A stretch of DNA of 64,000 nt from Pseudomonas knackmussii B13 (lineage in GTDB: Bacteria; Pseudomonadota; Gammaproteobacteria; Pseudomonadales; Pseudomonadaceae). The position numbers and the translations under genes were made by a program. This document shows positions 36,286-45,061 of this stretch, piece by piece; within the stretch, counting starts at the first letter, position 1, and each line of letters opens with the position of its first letter. The notes below the pieces were generated by a model. That model worked only from the letters and a program-made list of their open reading frames with translations, had not been told where the DNA came from and did not search any database. Location: NCBI RefSeq assembly GCF_000689415.1, contig NZ_HG322950.1:434001-498000 (forward strand). Direction: 5' to 3'.

Positions 36286-37323
36286 ATGTCTGAACAGGCT
36301 GGCGCAAGGATCGCGGTACTGGCCGACACTTCGCTGCAGCGCCATGTGCTGCAGCAGGCGTTGATCGGCCACGGCTATCGCGTGGTGCTCAACGCCGATC
36401 CGGGACGGGTCGACGAGGCGCAACTGACGGAGTGCGACACCGACCTGTGGCTGGTGGACCTGGCCCAGCAGGAGGACTCGCCTCTGGTGGACAGCCTGCT
36501 GGAGCAGTCCAGCGTGCCGGTGCTGTTCGGCGAGGGGCACGCTCCGGAACGGCACTCGGAACACTATCCGCGCTGGGAACGGCGCCTGGTCGGCAAGCTG
36601 CGCCGCCTGGTCGGCGACCCCAGTGCAAACGTCGCGCAGAGCCTGGAGGCGCTGCTCGCCGAGGCACAACGACCCACTCGCATCGCCCTGCCGGAAGACC
36701 TCGCGGCTTCGCCGCTGCAGGCCGGCGAGCCGGCGCGGCAGGTCTGGCTGCTGGCGGCCTCGCTGGGTGGTCCGGCTGCGGTCAAGGCTTTCCTCGACGC
36801 ACTGCCTGGAGGTCTGCCACTGGCGTTCCTTTATGCGCAGCACATCGACCCGGCCTTCGAGGCGAACCTGCCGCAAGCCGTCGGCCGGCACAGCCAATGG
36901 CACGTCAATCCGGCGCGCGACGCCGACTGGCTGCGCTGTGGCGAGGTGGTGGTGGTGCCGGTGCGTCAGGAGCTGGGCTTCGCCGACGATGGCCGCATGC
37001 GCCTGGGTGAGCGTGCTTGGCCAGAGCCCTACAGTCCGTCCATCGACCAGATGATGCTCAATCTGGCCCAGCGCTTCGGTAGCCGCTGCGGGGTGATAGT
37101 CTTCAGCGGCATGTGCAGCGACGGCAGCGCCGCCGCCGCCTACGTACGCCGCCAGGGCGCCGAGATCTGGACCCAGCGTGCCGACAGCTGTGCCTGTTCG
37201 AGCATGCCCGACAGCCTCCGCGAAGGGGGCTACAGCAGCTTCTCGGCCGAACCGCGCGAACTCGCCGCGGCCCTGGTCAACCATCTGGCCGCGCAGTGTG
37301 CGGCCACCGGAGTGGAGTCATGA
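36286..37323 (+). CDS. chpB: CheB-like methylesterase ChpB
   Basis: ChpB removes methyl groups from PilJ. The C-terminal CheB domain has its catalytic triad at S159 (LAASLGGPAA), H186 (YAQHIDPAF) and D279 (GMCSDGSAA). The N-terminal 125 residues resemble a degenerate receiver: one Asp in LWLVDLA but no acidic pair at its start, so phospho-control is doubtful. It overlaps the 3' end of chpA by 8 bases and chpC by 4, so its translation depends on ribosomes finishing chpA, which the frameshift would affect. Confidence 0.94.
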   Translation: MSEQAGARIAVLADTSLQRHVLQQALIGHGYRVVLNADPGRVDEAQLTECDTDLWLVDLAQQEDSPLVDSLLEQSSVPVLFGEGHAPERHSEHYPRWERRLVGKLRRLVGDPSANVAQSLEALLAEAQRPTRIALPEDLAASPLQAGEPARQVWLLAASLGGPAAVKAFLDALPGGLPLAFLYAQHIDPAFEANLPQAVGRHSQWHVNPARDADWLRCGEVVVVPVRQELGFADDGRMRLGERAWPEPYSPSIDQMMLNLAQRFGSRCGVIVFSGMCSDGSAAAAYVRRQGAEIWTQRADSCACSSMPDSLREGGYSSFSAEPRELAAALVNHLAAQCAATGVES

Positions 37324-37832
37324 ACGATCTTTCCGTGCGCCAGGAAGCCGAGCCGGCCGCCGTCGCCAATCCGCCGGCCGTGGGCGATTCCCCGGCCAGC
37401 CTGACCGGCCTGCTGGTGCCTCTGGCCGACCGCACGCTGCTGCTGCCCAACGTGGCAGTAGCCGAGCTGATTCCCTACCGTGCACCGCAAGCCCAGCCGG
37501 GCCTTCCGGCCTGGTACCTCGGCCAGGTGGCCTGGCGCGACCTGCGCCTGCCGCTGCTGTCCTTCGAGGCCGCGTCGAACGGCCACGCGCAGATCGGCCA
37601 CGGTGCCCGTGTGATAGTGCTCAACGCGCTGGGTGGCCGTCCCCATGTGAAGTTCCTGGCCTTGCTGGCCCAGGGTATTCCGCGCTCCTGCAAGGTCGGG
37701 CCGGAACTGGCGCGCGCCGACCTGGAGTTGGCTCCGCTCGAGCTGGCGGCAGTGAAGATCGGCGACGACGTGGCGCGGATTCCCGACCTGGTCGCGCTAG
37801 AACAGAAGCTCGCCGACCTCGGATTGCTCTGA
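37320..37832 (+). CDS. chpC: CheW-like adaptor ChpC
   Basis: The 170-residue CheW-domain protein has the core LLVPLADRTLLLPNVAVAELI and GQVAWRDLRLPLLSFE. ChpC is thought to couple other chemoreceptors to ChpA. The ATG at 37320 overlaps the chpB stop (ATGA) and lies in the tight chpABC block. Confidence 0.93.
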   Translation: MNDLSVRQEAEPAAVANPPAVGDSPASLTGLLVPLADRTLLLPNVAVAELIPYRAPQAQPGLPAWYLGQVAWRDLRLPLLSFEAASNGHAQIGHGARVIVLNALGGRPHVKFLALLAQGIPRSCKVGPELARADLELAPLELAAVKIGDDVARIPDLVALEQKLADLGLL

Positions 37833-37839
37833 GGCCGGT

Positions 37840-38628
37840 GTGGCGCTGCGGCATGCCTGGCTGGGCGATTTCGAAGTCGCCAGCGCCGAGTTGAGCGGGC
37901 ACCGTTTCGACAAGCACAGCCACGACGAATTCGTCATCAGTGCCAACCTGCGCGGCGCAGAGCAGGTCTGGCTGGATGGCCGTACTTTCGCGGCCGGCCC
38001 TGGCGACATCACGGTCTACAACCCCGGGCAGATCCAGGGCGGCGGTGCCGCAGACGGCGAGCCCTGGCGCTTTGTCAGCCTCTACCTGCCCGAGTCCACG
38101 CTGGCCGAATGCCTGGGTTTGCAGCGTGTCGCCTTCGACCGTCCGGTGCTGCATCACCCACATCTGGCCGCCGAGCTTTCATGCGCGGTGGAGCAGGTGC
38201 TGGCTCCAGACAGTTTCGTCGGCGAGCGGGGCGAGGAGCGCCTGACCCTGGTGCTGGGGGAGCTTGCGCAGGACGTTGGGACCCATCTGCCGCGCGTTTC
38301 CGCGCTGGGTCGGCGGCCGGTGGAGCGCCTCCAGGAGCTGCTGGCCGAACACCTCTGCGAACCCCTCGGGCTGGACGAGATGGCCGCTCAGCTGCAGGTT
38401 TCCAAATTCCACCTGCTGCGTGCTTTCAAGCAGCACACGGGCATGAGCCCACGGCAGTGGGCCATGCAATTGCGCACCCGGAGGGCGCTGGCGCTGCTTC
38501 GCGACGGCCATTCCGTCGGGCATGCCGCGCACGCGCTGGGCTTTGCCGACCAGAGCCATCTGACCCGGCACTTCCACGCCGCCTATGGTGTCAGTCCAGG
38601 GCGTTATCAGCGCGTGCTGCGCAGCTGA
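37840..38628 (+). CDS. chpD: AraC-family transcriptional regulator ChpD
   Basis: A 262-residue regulator with an N-terminal cupin-like sensor domain (HSHDEFVISANLRGAEQVWLDGRTF is its core, seen from residue 27) and two C-terminal AraC helix-turn-helix motifs (LGLDEMAAQLQVSKFHLLRAF, then SVGHAAHALGFADQSHLTRHF). It starts with GTG at 37840, preceded by GAGG, 7 bases after chpC. Its regulatory targets are not indicated by the sequence. Confidence 0.9.
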   Translation: MALRHAWLGDFEVASAELSGHRFDKHSHDEFVISANLRGAEQVWLDGRTFAAGPGDITVYNPGQIQGGGAADGEPWRFVSLYLPESTLAECLGLQRVAFDRPVLHHPHLAAELSCAVEQVLAPDSFVGERGEERLTLVLGELAQDVGTHLPRVSALGRRPVERLQELLAEHLCEPLGLDEMAAQLQVSKFHLLRAFKQHTGMSPRQWAMQLRTRRALALLRDGHSVGHAAHALGFADQSHLTRHFHAAYGVSPGRYQRVLRS

Positions 38629-38701
38629 GCAATCCGGTTCAAGTTTTTCCTGCGACCACCGGCGACAATCGGCCTTCCGCTGATCGTTGGAGTCTTTCGC
38701 C

Positions 38702-39313
38702 GTGCTAGCCATCTTCCTCGCCGCCTTGTTGTTCGGATTCGCCTTCAACGTTTCGCCCGGCGCGGTGTTCAGCGAGACCTTGCGTCGCGGACTTACCGGC
38801 GGCTTCCGTCCGGCACTGCTGGTGCAGCTGGGGTCGCTGATCGGCGATGCGGTCTGGGCGCTGGTCGGGCTGACCGGACTGGCGTTGCTGCTGGCCCACG
38901 ACCAGGTCCGTGTGCCGCTGACCCTGGCTTGCGCCGCCTACCTGGCGTGGCTTGGTATCCAGGGCCTGCGCGATGCCTGGCGCCCGCCGTTGGGCGAGGC
39001 GGAAGCGACGGCTGCCAACGGCAATGCCTTCGCTTCCGGCGCAGCCATTTCCCTGTCCAACCCGAAGAACATCGTCTATTGGGGCGCGCTGGGCAGCGCC
39101 TTGGCGGGCATCGTCGAGGGGGCGCCGAGCCAGGCGCAATCGCTGGTGTTCTTCGCCGGCTTCATGCTCTCGTCGCTGATCTGGTGCTTCCTGTGCGCCG
39201 GCCTGGTGGACTGGTTGCGGCGCAACACCTCGCTGTTCTGGCACAGGGTCAGCTATGCCGGTTGCGGCGTGCTGTTGCTGGGGCTGGCCGGATTGGCGCT
39301 GCGCGGGATCTGA
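38702..39313 (+). CDS. chpE: LysE/RhtB-family membrane transporter ChpE
   Basis: The 203-residue membrane protein has the LysE signature near the start (FAFNVSPGAVFSETLRRGL) and five to six hydrophobic helices. LysE-family proteins export amino acids; the substrate of ChpE is unknown. The GTG at 38702 (MLAIFLAALLFGF) is preferred over TTG at 38687 because TGGAGT lies upstream at a good distance. It ends only 4 bases from the convergent rsmE stop, with no terminator between. Confidence 0.88.
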   Translation: MLAIFLAALLFGFAFNVSPGAVFSETLRRGLTGGFRPALLVQLGSLIGDAVWALVGLTGLALLLAHDQVRVPLTLACAAYLAWLGIQGLRDAWRPPLGEAEATAANGNAFASGAAISLSNPKNIVYWGALGSALAGIVEGAPSQAQSLVFFAGFMLSSLIWCFLCAGLVDWLRRNTSLFWHRVSYAGCGVLLLGLAGLALRGI

Positions 39314-39317
39314 CCGG

Positions 39318-40037
39318 TCAGAAGTCGCCCCAGAGCTGCTGCGCCACGCTCAGCGCGACCACTGGAGCCGTCTCCGTGCGCAGTACGCGAGGGCCGAGAC
39401 GGGCCGCAAGGAAGCCGCCAGCGCGTGCCTGCTCGACTTCCGTGTCACTCAGCCCGCCCTCGGGGCCGATGAGGAAGGCCAGGCTGGCCGGCGGCGCGTG
39501 GCTTACCAGCGGCTCGGCGACTGGGTGGAGGACGAGCTTGAGTTCCGCCTCGACGCCCTGCAGCCATTCGGCCAGGGTGATGGGGGCGTTGATCTGCGGC
39601 AGCACCGAGCGGCCGCACTGCTCGCAGGCACTGATCGCGATCTGCCGCCAATGCGCGGTGCGCTTGTCGGCGCGTTCGTCCTTCAGACGCACTTCGCAGC
39701 GCTCGCTGATGATCGGGGTGATTTCCGAGGCGCCCAGCTCGGTGGCCTTCTGGATTGCCCAGTCCATGCGCTCGCCGCGCGACAGGCCCTGGCCGAGGTG
39801 GATCCGCAGTGGCGATTCGGCGAGGCCGGCGAAGGCCTCGCGCAGTTCCACGCGCACGCTCTTCTTGCCGACTTCGATCAGTTCGCCGAGGAATTCCTGG
39901 CCGGAGCCGTCGAACAACTGCACAGCATCGCCGACGGCGTGGCGCAGCACGCGGCCGATGTAGTGGGCCTGGGCTTCGGGCAGTTCGTGCTGGCCGAGGG
40001 AGAGGGGAGCATCGATGAAGAAACGGGAGAGGCGCAT
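39318..40037 (-). CDS. rsmE: 16S rRNA m3U1498 methyltransferase RsmE
   Basis: RsmE is a SPOUT-class enzyme that methylates U1498 of 16S rRNA. The 239-residue protein has the N-terminal PUA-like region (MRLSRFFIDAPLSLG), GQGLSRGERMDWAIQKATELG, and the SAM-binding trefoil knot FLIGPEGGLSD with GPRVLRTETAP at the end. The ATG at 40037 gives the normal length. A second RsmE-family gene is found at 55998. Confidence 0.94.
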   Translation of the reverse strand: MRLSRFFIDAPLSLGQHELPEAQAHYIGRVLRHAVGDAVQLFDGSGQEFLGELIEVGKKSVRVELREAFAGLAESPLRIHLGQGLSRGERMDWAIQKATELGASEITPIISERCEVRLKDERADKRTAHWRQIAISACEQCGRSVLPQINAPITLAEWLQGVEAELKLVLHPVAEPLVSHAPPASLAFLIGPEGGLSDTEVEQARAGGFLAARLGPRVLRTETAPVVALSVAQQLWGDF

Positions 40038-40063
40038 AAGGGCAGCTGCAAGCGGCAAGTGGA

Positions 40064-40097
40064 AAGCGGCAAGTCTAAAGCCTTCGGCTTGCCGCTT
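40064..40097. repeat. Hairpin of AGCGGCAAG repeats between bioA and rsmE
   Basis: AAGCGGCAAG (40064-40073) is inversely repeated at 40088-40097 (CTTGCCGCTT), and AAGCC/GGCTT (40078-40082 with 40086-40090) can pair in an alternative fold. A direct AGCGGCAAGT copy lies at 40051-40060. It may terminate bioA weakly or be a dispersed intergenic repeat. Confidence 0.6.
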
Positions 40098-40114
40098 ATA
40101 GCTACCCGTGCCCG

Positions 40115-41518
40115 CTAGCCCGGATCGCGGTGATCAGGGTAAAGGCCGCTCACCGCCACGCTGACGCTGTCGCGGCAGGCGATGTCGATGCCTTCGCTGG
40201 CGACTTCGGCGAGGAAGTCGATTTCCTCCGGGGTGATCACGTACGGCGGCAGGAAGTACACCACGTTGCCCAGCGGGCGCAGCATGGCGCCGCGCTCCAG
40301 GGCGTGCTGGTAGACCTTCAGGCCACGGCGCTCCTGCCACGGGTAGGCGGCGCGGCTGGTCTTGTCCTGGACCATCTCGATGGCCAGGGCCATGCCGGTC
40401 TGGCGGATTTCCGCGACGTGCGGGTGGTCGGCCAGGTGCGCGGTCGAGGAGGCCATGCGCGCGGCCAGGGCCTTGTTGGCCTCGATGACGCGGTCCTGCT
40501 CGAAGATGTCGAGGGTCGCCAGGGCTGCCGTACAGGCCAGCGGATTGCCGGTGTAGGTGTGCGAATGAAGGAAGGCGCGCAGGGTCGAGTAGTCGTCGTA
40601 GAACGCCTGGTAGACCTTGTCGGTGGTCAGCACCGCGGCCATCGGCAGGTAGCCGCCGGTGAGCGCCTTGGACAGCACCAGGAAGTCCGGGGTGATGCCG
40701 GCCTGCTCGCAGGCGAACATGCTGCCGGTGCGGCCGAAGCCGACGGCGATCTCGTCGTGGATCAGGTGCACGCCGTAGCGATCGCACGCTTCGCGCAGCA
40801 GCTTGAGGTAGATCGGGTGATACATGCGCATGCCGCCGGCGCCCTGGATCAGCGGCTCGACGATCACTGCCGCCACCTCATGGTGATGCTGCTCCAGGGT
40901 GCGCTCCATGTGCTCGAACATGACCCGCGAGTGGTCTTCCCAGCTCTGGCCTTCGGCGCGGAAGTAGCAGTCCGGGCTGGGCACCTTGAGGGTGTCGAGC
41001 AGCAGCGACTTGTAGGTCTCGGTGAAGAGCGCGACGTCGCCGACCGACATCGCCGCCACGGTTTCGCCGTGGTAGCTGTTGGTCAGGGTGACGAAGCGCT
41101 TCTTGCTCGGCTGGCCGATGTTCTGCCAGTAGTGGTAGCTCATCTTCAGCGCCACCTCGATGCCCGAGGAGCCGTTGTCGGCGTAGAAGACGCGCGACAG
41201 GCCTTCCGGCGTCAGGCGCACCAGGCGCTCGGACAGCTCGACCACCGGCTGGTGGCTGAAGCCGGCGAGGATCACGTGCTCCAGCTGGTCGACCTGGTCC
41301 TTGATGCGCTGGTTGATGCGCGGGTTGGCGTGGCCGAACACGTTGACCCACCAGGAACTGACCGCATCCAGGTAGCGCTTGCCCTCGAAGTCCTCGAGCC
41401 ACACTCCCTCGCCGCGGCGGATAGGGATGACCGGCAGGCGTTCGTGATCTTTCATCTGCGTGCAGGGGTGCCAGAGCACCGCCAGGTCGCGCTGCATCCA
41501 CTCGGCGTTGAGGCCCAT
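40115..41518 (-). CDS. bioA: Adenosylmethionine-8-amino-7-oxononanoate aminotransferase
   Basis: BioA is the PLP enzyme of biotin synthesis that uses S-adenosylmethionine as amino donor to form 7,8-diaminopelargonate. The motifs WHPCTQMKDHE at the N-terminus, DAVSSWWVNVFGHANP, and the PLP lysine in LVLSKALTGGYLPMA are intact in 467 residues. The C-terminus is a little longer than usual (GLYPDHRDPG). The other bio genes are not nearby. Confidence 0.95.
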   Translation of the reverse strand: MGLNAEWMQRDLAVLWHPCTQMKDHERLPVIPIRRGEGVWLEDFEGKRYLDAVSSWWVNVFGHANPRINQRIKDQVDQLEHVILAGFSHQPVVELSERLVRLTPEGLSRVFYADNGSSGIEVALKMSYHYWQNIGQPSKKRFVTLTNSYHGETVAAMSVGDVALFTETYKSLLLDTLKVPSPDCYFRAEGQSWEDHSRVMFEHMERTLEQHHHEVAAVIVEPLIQGAGGMRMYHPIYLKLLREACDRYGVHLIHDEIAVGFGRTGSMFACEQAGITPDFLVLSKALTGGYLPMAAVLTTDKVYQAFYDDYSTLRAFLHSHTYTGNPLACTAALATLDIFEQDRVIEANKALAARMASSTAHLADHPHVAEIRQTGMALAIEMVQDKTSRAAYPWQERRGLKVYQHALERGAMLRPLGNVVYFLPPYVITPEEIDFLAEVASEGIDIACRDSVSVAVSGLYPDHRDPG

Positions 41519-41669
41519 GAGCTGTCTCCTCTAGAAGTCGGGCAAGCCTATGCAATGCCTCTTCGATGAACAAGGCGGGCGCCGCGACACACGGCAGATG
41601 GCGGCCTCTGGCCGCTCCTCGGGCGCTGGCGTATGCTGCGCGCCTTTGCAACATGCTGGGGGATGCACG

Positions 41670-43160
41670 ATGAAAATGGGATGGCTGCGCGCGGCCAGTT
41701 TGCTGGCGCTTTCGGCGCTGAGCGTGGTGGCGCTGGGCAAGGACAAACAACCGACGGCGATCGTCGTGGGTGGCGGTCTGGCGGGGCTGAGTGCCGCTTA
41801 CGAACTGCAGCATTCGGGCTGGGACGTGACCCTGCTCGAGGCCAAGCCGAGCATCGGCGGCCGTTCGGGCCTGGCGACCAGCGAGTGGCTGGGCAGCGCC
41901 AAGGTGCAGCCGACGCTCAATAGCTACCTGGATACCTTCAAGCTGAAGTCGGTGCCGGCGCCGGACTTCGTGCGTACCCCGGGCTACCTGATCGACGGCA
42001 TCTACTACAGCAATGCCGACCTGCAGCAGAAGCTGCCGACCGTGGCGGCTGACCTGAAGCGTTATGAGAAGTCGCTGGACGAGCTGTCGGCGTCCGTCGA
42101 AGACCCGCTGAACCCGCTGGCGAACAAGACCCTGTTCGCGCTCGACCAGATGAACGTCGCGCGCTGGCTGGACAAGCTGAACCTGTCGCCCACCGGTCGC
42201 ATGCTGGTCAACCAGCGCATCCGTTCGCACTACGACGAGCCGTCGCGTCTGTCGCTGCTGTACCTCGCCCAGCAGGGCCGGGTCTATCGCGGCGTCGACG
42301 ATCGCGACCTGCGCGCCGAGCGCCTGCCCGGCGGCAGCCAGGTGCTGGCCCAGGCCTTCGTCAAGCAGCTGAAGAACATCAAGACCAACGCCCGCGTCTC
42401 GGCCATCGTGCAGGACAAGGACGGCGTCACCGTCAAAGCGGGCGCCACCAGCTACAAGGCGGACTACGTGGTTCTCGCCGTACCGCTGCGCGCACTCGGC
42501 CAGATCCAGCTGACCCCGGCCCTGGATGCCAAGCAGCAGTCCGCGCTGCGGGACACCAACTACGGCTGGCGCGACCAGATCCTGATGAAGTTCAAGCGCC
42601 CGGTTTGGGACGACAAGACCCGTCTCTCCGGCGAGATCTACAGCGACCAGGGCCTGGGCATGATCTGGGTCGAGCCGGCGCTCAAGGGCGCGGCCAACGT
42701 GCTGATCAACCTGTCCGGCGACAACGCGCGGGTGATGCAGGCCTTTGGCGACCGTCAAATGGTCGACCAGGTGCTGATCCGCATGAACAAGTTCTATCCG
42801 AAGATGCGCGGTGCCTTCGACGGCTACGAGCTGCGTCGTTACAGCACCGACGTCGGTACCGGCGGTTCCTACCTGGCCTTCGGTCCGGGCCAGATCAGCC
42901 GCTTCTGGCGCGTCTGGGAGCAGCCGTCGGCACGTGTCGCATTCGCCGGCGAGCATACCGATGCGCTCTATCCGGGCACCATCGAAGGCGCCCTGCGCAG
43001 CGGTAAGCGCGCCGCTGGGCAAGTCCGCGACCTGGCCGCCGGCAAGAGCGTGAGCATCGAGGCCGCTGCACCGGCCAAGGCTGCCGAGGCGCCGGCCACC
43101 ACCGTCGCTGCCGATGGCAAGAAGAAGGGCATGTTCTCCTGGTTCACCGATCTGTTCTGA
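41670..43160 (+). CDS. Flavin-containing amine oxidase family protein
   Basis: The 496-residue protein has a signal-like hydrophobic N-terminus (WLRAASLLALSALSVVALG), then the FAD Rossmann motif GGGLAG at residues 34-39 and a C-terminal flavin-binding stretch with FAGEHTDALYPGTIEGAL. It belongs to the FAD amine oxidase / phytoene desaturase superfamily and is probably exported or membrane-tethered. The natural substrate is not known. The ATG at 41670 has GGGGGA upstream. It is divergent from bioA. Confidence 0.88.
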   Translation: MKMGWLRAASLLALSALSVVALGKDKQPTAIVVGGGLAGLSAAYELQHSGWDVTLLEAKPSIGGRSGLATSEWLGSAKVQPTLNSYLDTFKLKSVPAPDFVRTPGYLIDGIYYSNADLQQKLPTVAADLKRYEKSLDELSASVEDPLNPLANKTLFALDQMNVARWLDKLNLSPTGRMLVNQRIRSHYDEPSRLSLLYLAQQGRVYRGVDDRDLRAERLPGGSQVLAQAFVKQLKNIKTNARVSAIVQDKDGVTVKAGATSYKADYVVLAVPLRALGQIQLTPALDAKQQSALRDTNYGWRDQILMKFKRPVWDDKTRLSGEIYSDQGLGMIWVEPALKGAANVLINLSGDNARVMQAFGDRQMVDQVLIRMNKFYPKMRGAFDGYELRRYSTDVGTGGSYLAFGPGQISRFWRVWEQPSARVAFAGEHTDALYPGTIEGALRSGKRAAGQVRDLAAGKSVSIEAAAPAKAAEAPATTVAADGKKKGMFSWFTDLF

Positions 43161-43191
43161 ACCGCAGTGGGAGACTTCCCCGCATAGAAAG

Positions 43192-43216
43192 AGGGCGCCG
43201 AAAGGCGCCCTTTTTC
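43192..43216 (+). terminator. Rho-independent terminator after amine oxidase gene
   Basis: AGGGCGCC (43192-43199) pairs with GGCGCCCT (43204-43211) round a GAAA tetraloop and leads into five T residues, 31 bases after the stop. Confidence 0.92.
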
Positions 43217-43407
43217 GTTGTGGCGCCAACGTTGGCGAATAAGTTCGTCTGGGAAGGTGTTGTAGGAAATATCCTGTGGAGGCTTTGGAACGGTCGTTAG
43301 GTGGCAAAGCTATCTTGTGAATCGATGTTTCAAAGCAGGAAATTCCACTTTCATTCGATGAATTTGCCGCTAGCCTTGCTGGTCCGGCTTTGTCAGGAAA
43401 CCTCTAG

Positions 43408-43962
43408 ATGCAATGGCGTAACTCGCCCTCCCGTTATGGTCTGGTCAGTCTTTTCCTGCACTGGGGCAGCGCTCTGGCTGTCTTCGGTCTGTTCGCCCTG
43501 GGGCTGTGGATGCGCGAACTGGACTACTACGACGCCTGGTATCACCGGGCTCCGGAAATCCACAAGAGCATCGGCATCCTGCTGCTGATCGCACTGGTGC
43601 TGCGGGTGCTCTGGCGCTTCGTCAGTCCGTCGCCGCCGGCCCCGGCCAATCACAGTCCGCTGGTGCGCAAGGCCACCAAGCTCGGCCACCTGACCATCTA
43701 CCTGCTGCTGTTCGCGGTGATGATCGCCGGCTACCTGATCTCCACCGCCGAAGGCAAACCCATCAGCGTCTTCGGCTGGTTCGACGTCCCCGCAACGATC
43801 AGCGGCCTGCACGAGCAGGCTGACGTGGCCGGGGCCATCCACCTCTACCTGGCCTGGGCCCTGGTGGTCCTCGCCGTGCTCCACGTCCTGGCGGCGCTGA
43901 AGCACCACTTCCTCGACCGTGATGCGACCCTGGTGCGCATGCTCGGTCGCGCCAAGGATTGA
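43408..43962 (+). CDS. Cytochrome b561 family protein
   Basis: This 184-residue four-helix membrane protein has the histidine pattern of prokaryotic cytochrome b561: H18 in LFLHWGSA, H52 in PEIHKSIG, and the C-terminal pair in AIHLYLAWALVVLAVLHVL, which would bind two b hemes between helices. It likely moves electrons in the inner membrane. It precedes the YceI gene by 30 bases, a common b561-yceI pairing. The 200-base A/T-richer leader before it is a probable promoter zone. Confidence 0.92.
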   Translation: MQWRNSPSRYGLVSLFLHWGSALAVFGLFALGLWMRELDYYDAWYHRAPEIHKSIGILLLIALVLRVLWRFVSPSPPAPANHSPLVRKATKLGHLTIYLLLFAVMIAGYLISTAEGKPISVFGWFDVPATISGLHEQADVAGAIHLYLAWALVVLAVLHVLAALKHHFLDRDATLVRMLGRAKD

Positions 43963-43992
43963 TCCAACCTCGCTGCACTAAGGAGATGCACC

Positions 43993-44568
43993 ATGCTGAA
44001 GAAGACAATCGCCGCGCTGGCCCTGGGTTCCGCGCTGTTTGCCGCCGGCCAGGCCATGGCCGCCGACTACAAGATCGACAAGGAAGGCCAGCACGCCTTC
44101 ATCGAGTTCCGTATCAAGCACCTGGGCTACAGCTGGGTCTACGGCCGCTTCGATGACTTCGACGGTGCCTTCACCTACGACGAGAAGAACCCGGCCGCCG
44201 ACAAGGTCAAGGTGACCATCAACACCTCCAGCGTGAACACCAACCACGCCGAGCGCGACAAGCACCTGCGCAGCCCGGACTTCCTCAACGTCGGCAAGAA
44301 CCCCACCGCGACCTTCGAGTCCACCGGGGTGAAAGTCGAAGGCAAGCAGGCCGAGATCGCCGGCAACCTGACCCTGAACGGCGTGACCAAGCCGGTCACC
44401 CTGAAGGCCGAGCTGATCGGCCAGGGCGACGACCCGTGGGGTGGCTACCGCGCCGGTTTCCTCGGCACCACCACGCTCAAGCTGAAGGATTTCAACATCC
44501 AGCGCGACCTCGGCCCGGCTTCCCAGGAAGTCGAGCTGACCTTGTCGGTCGAGGGTGTGCGCCAGTAA
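43993..44568 (+). CDS. YceI-family periplasmic protein (PasP-like)
   Basis: The 191-residue protein has a signal peptide (TIAALALGSALFAAGQAMA, cleavage after residue 23) and a YceI lipocalin-like beta barrel: YKIDKEGQHAFIEFRIKHLG, then HLRSPDFLNVGKNPTATFES. YceI proteins bind isoprenoid-type lipids such as polyprenols or quinone precursors. The P. aeruginosa orthologue at this locus has also been described as the secreted small protease PASP. Sequence alone does not settle which activity applies. Confidence 0.92.
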   Translation: MLKKTIAALALGSALFAAGQAMAADYKIDKEGQHAFIEFRIKHLGYSWVYGRFDDFDGAFTYDEKNPAADKVKVTINTSSVNTNHAERDKHLRSPDFLNVGKNPTATFESTGVKVEGKQAEIAGNLTLNGVTKPVTLKAELIGQGDDPWGGYRAGFLGTTTLKLKDFNIQRDLGPASQEVELTLSVEGVRQ

Positions 44569-44611
44569 GCGCAATGCGATGGGAGCGCCGGCGAATGCCG
44601 GCGTTTTCGTT

Positions 44612-45061
44612 TCAGGAGGCGCCGTCTTCGCCAGGCAGCGAGTCCAGGCAGCGGCGCAGCAGGGTGGCGAGGGTTGCCTGCTCGGCGTCGTTCAGTGGCG
44701 CAAAGAGGTTTTCATGGGTTTCTGCGAGGATGCGCTGGGTCAGGCTGTCCACCGCCTTGCCGGCGTCCGTGAGGAACAGCTGGAAGCTGCGCTGGTCGTC
44801 CGGATTGCGTTCGCGCCGGACCAATCCACGCTCCTCCATTTCCCGCACCTTGCGGGTGATCAGTGCCTTGTCGCGGCACATCTGCCGGCCGACGTCCTGC
44901 AGATTGAGGCCTTCGCTCGCGCCGATCAGTTCGAGCAGGCGAATGTCCGGCGGCGCCAGGTCGATGCCCTGGGCGTTGAGGCCCTGCAGCAGGCTGGCGC
45001 GCATATGGTCGAAAAGCGCCATCAGGCTCAGGGGCAGGTCGGGATTCAGGGAGCGGGTCAT
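44612..45061 (-). CDS. mexR: MarR-family repressor MexR, lacking Cys30
   Basis: MexR represses mexAB-oprM. The 149-residue winged-helix protein carries the highly conserved recognition region LNLQDVGRQMCRDKALITRK (residues 52-71) and the wing RRERNPDDQRSFQLFLTDAG. Cys62 and Cys138 are present, but residue 30 is Ala (GLNAQGIDL) where P. aeruginosa has Cys. The Cys30-Cys62 disulfide that releases MexR from DNA under oxidative stress therefore cannot form. It is divergent from mexA across a 268-base regulatory region. Confidence 0.94.
   Translation of the reverse strand: MTRSLNPDLPLSLMALFDHMRASLLQGLNAQGIDLAPPDIRLLELIGASEGLNLQDVGRQMCRDKALITRKVREMEERGLVRRERNPDDQRSFQLFLTDAGKAVDSLTQRILAETHENLFAPLNDAEQATLATLLRRCLDSLPGEDGAS

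Larger units (their letters stand above)
27887..36293 (+). pseudogene. chpA: Chemotaxis histidine kinase ChpA, split by a frameshift
   Basis: ChpA is the giant CheA-type kinase of the Pil-Chp pathway. Eight phosphotransfer modules are visible, with the phospho-site residue at H49 (HQVRGT), T476 (TQVRGG), H1011, H1167, A1311 (degenerate ATLGRGA), H1678, H1898 and H2046 (HTLKGG type). They are followed by the CheA dimerisation and ATPase core (NAVDHGIES, DDGGGIRLDAV, GRGVGLDVV), a CheW domain and a receiver (D2730). Numbering assumes one extra base is ignored. An extra G in GGG at 33391-33393 shifts the frame. As read, the first frame stops at 33451, and the C-terminal kinase half continues in the next frame to 36293. 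The corrected length is about 2801 aa, longer than PAO1 ChpA (about 2470), largely through an Ala-Glu array. The start at 27887 has GGAG 5 bases upstream (alternative ATG 27872). Whether the frameshift is real or a sequencing error cannot be told here. Confidence 0.9.
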
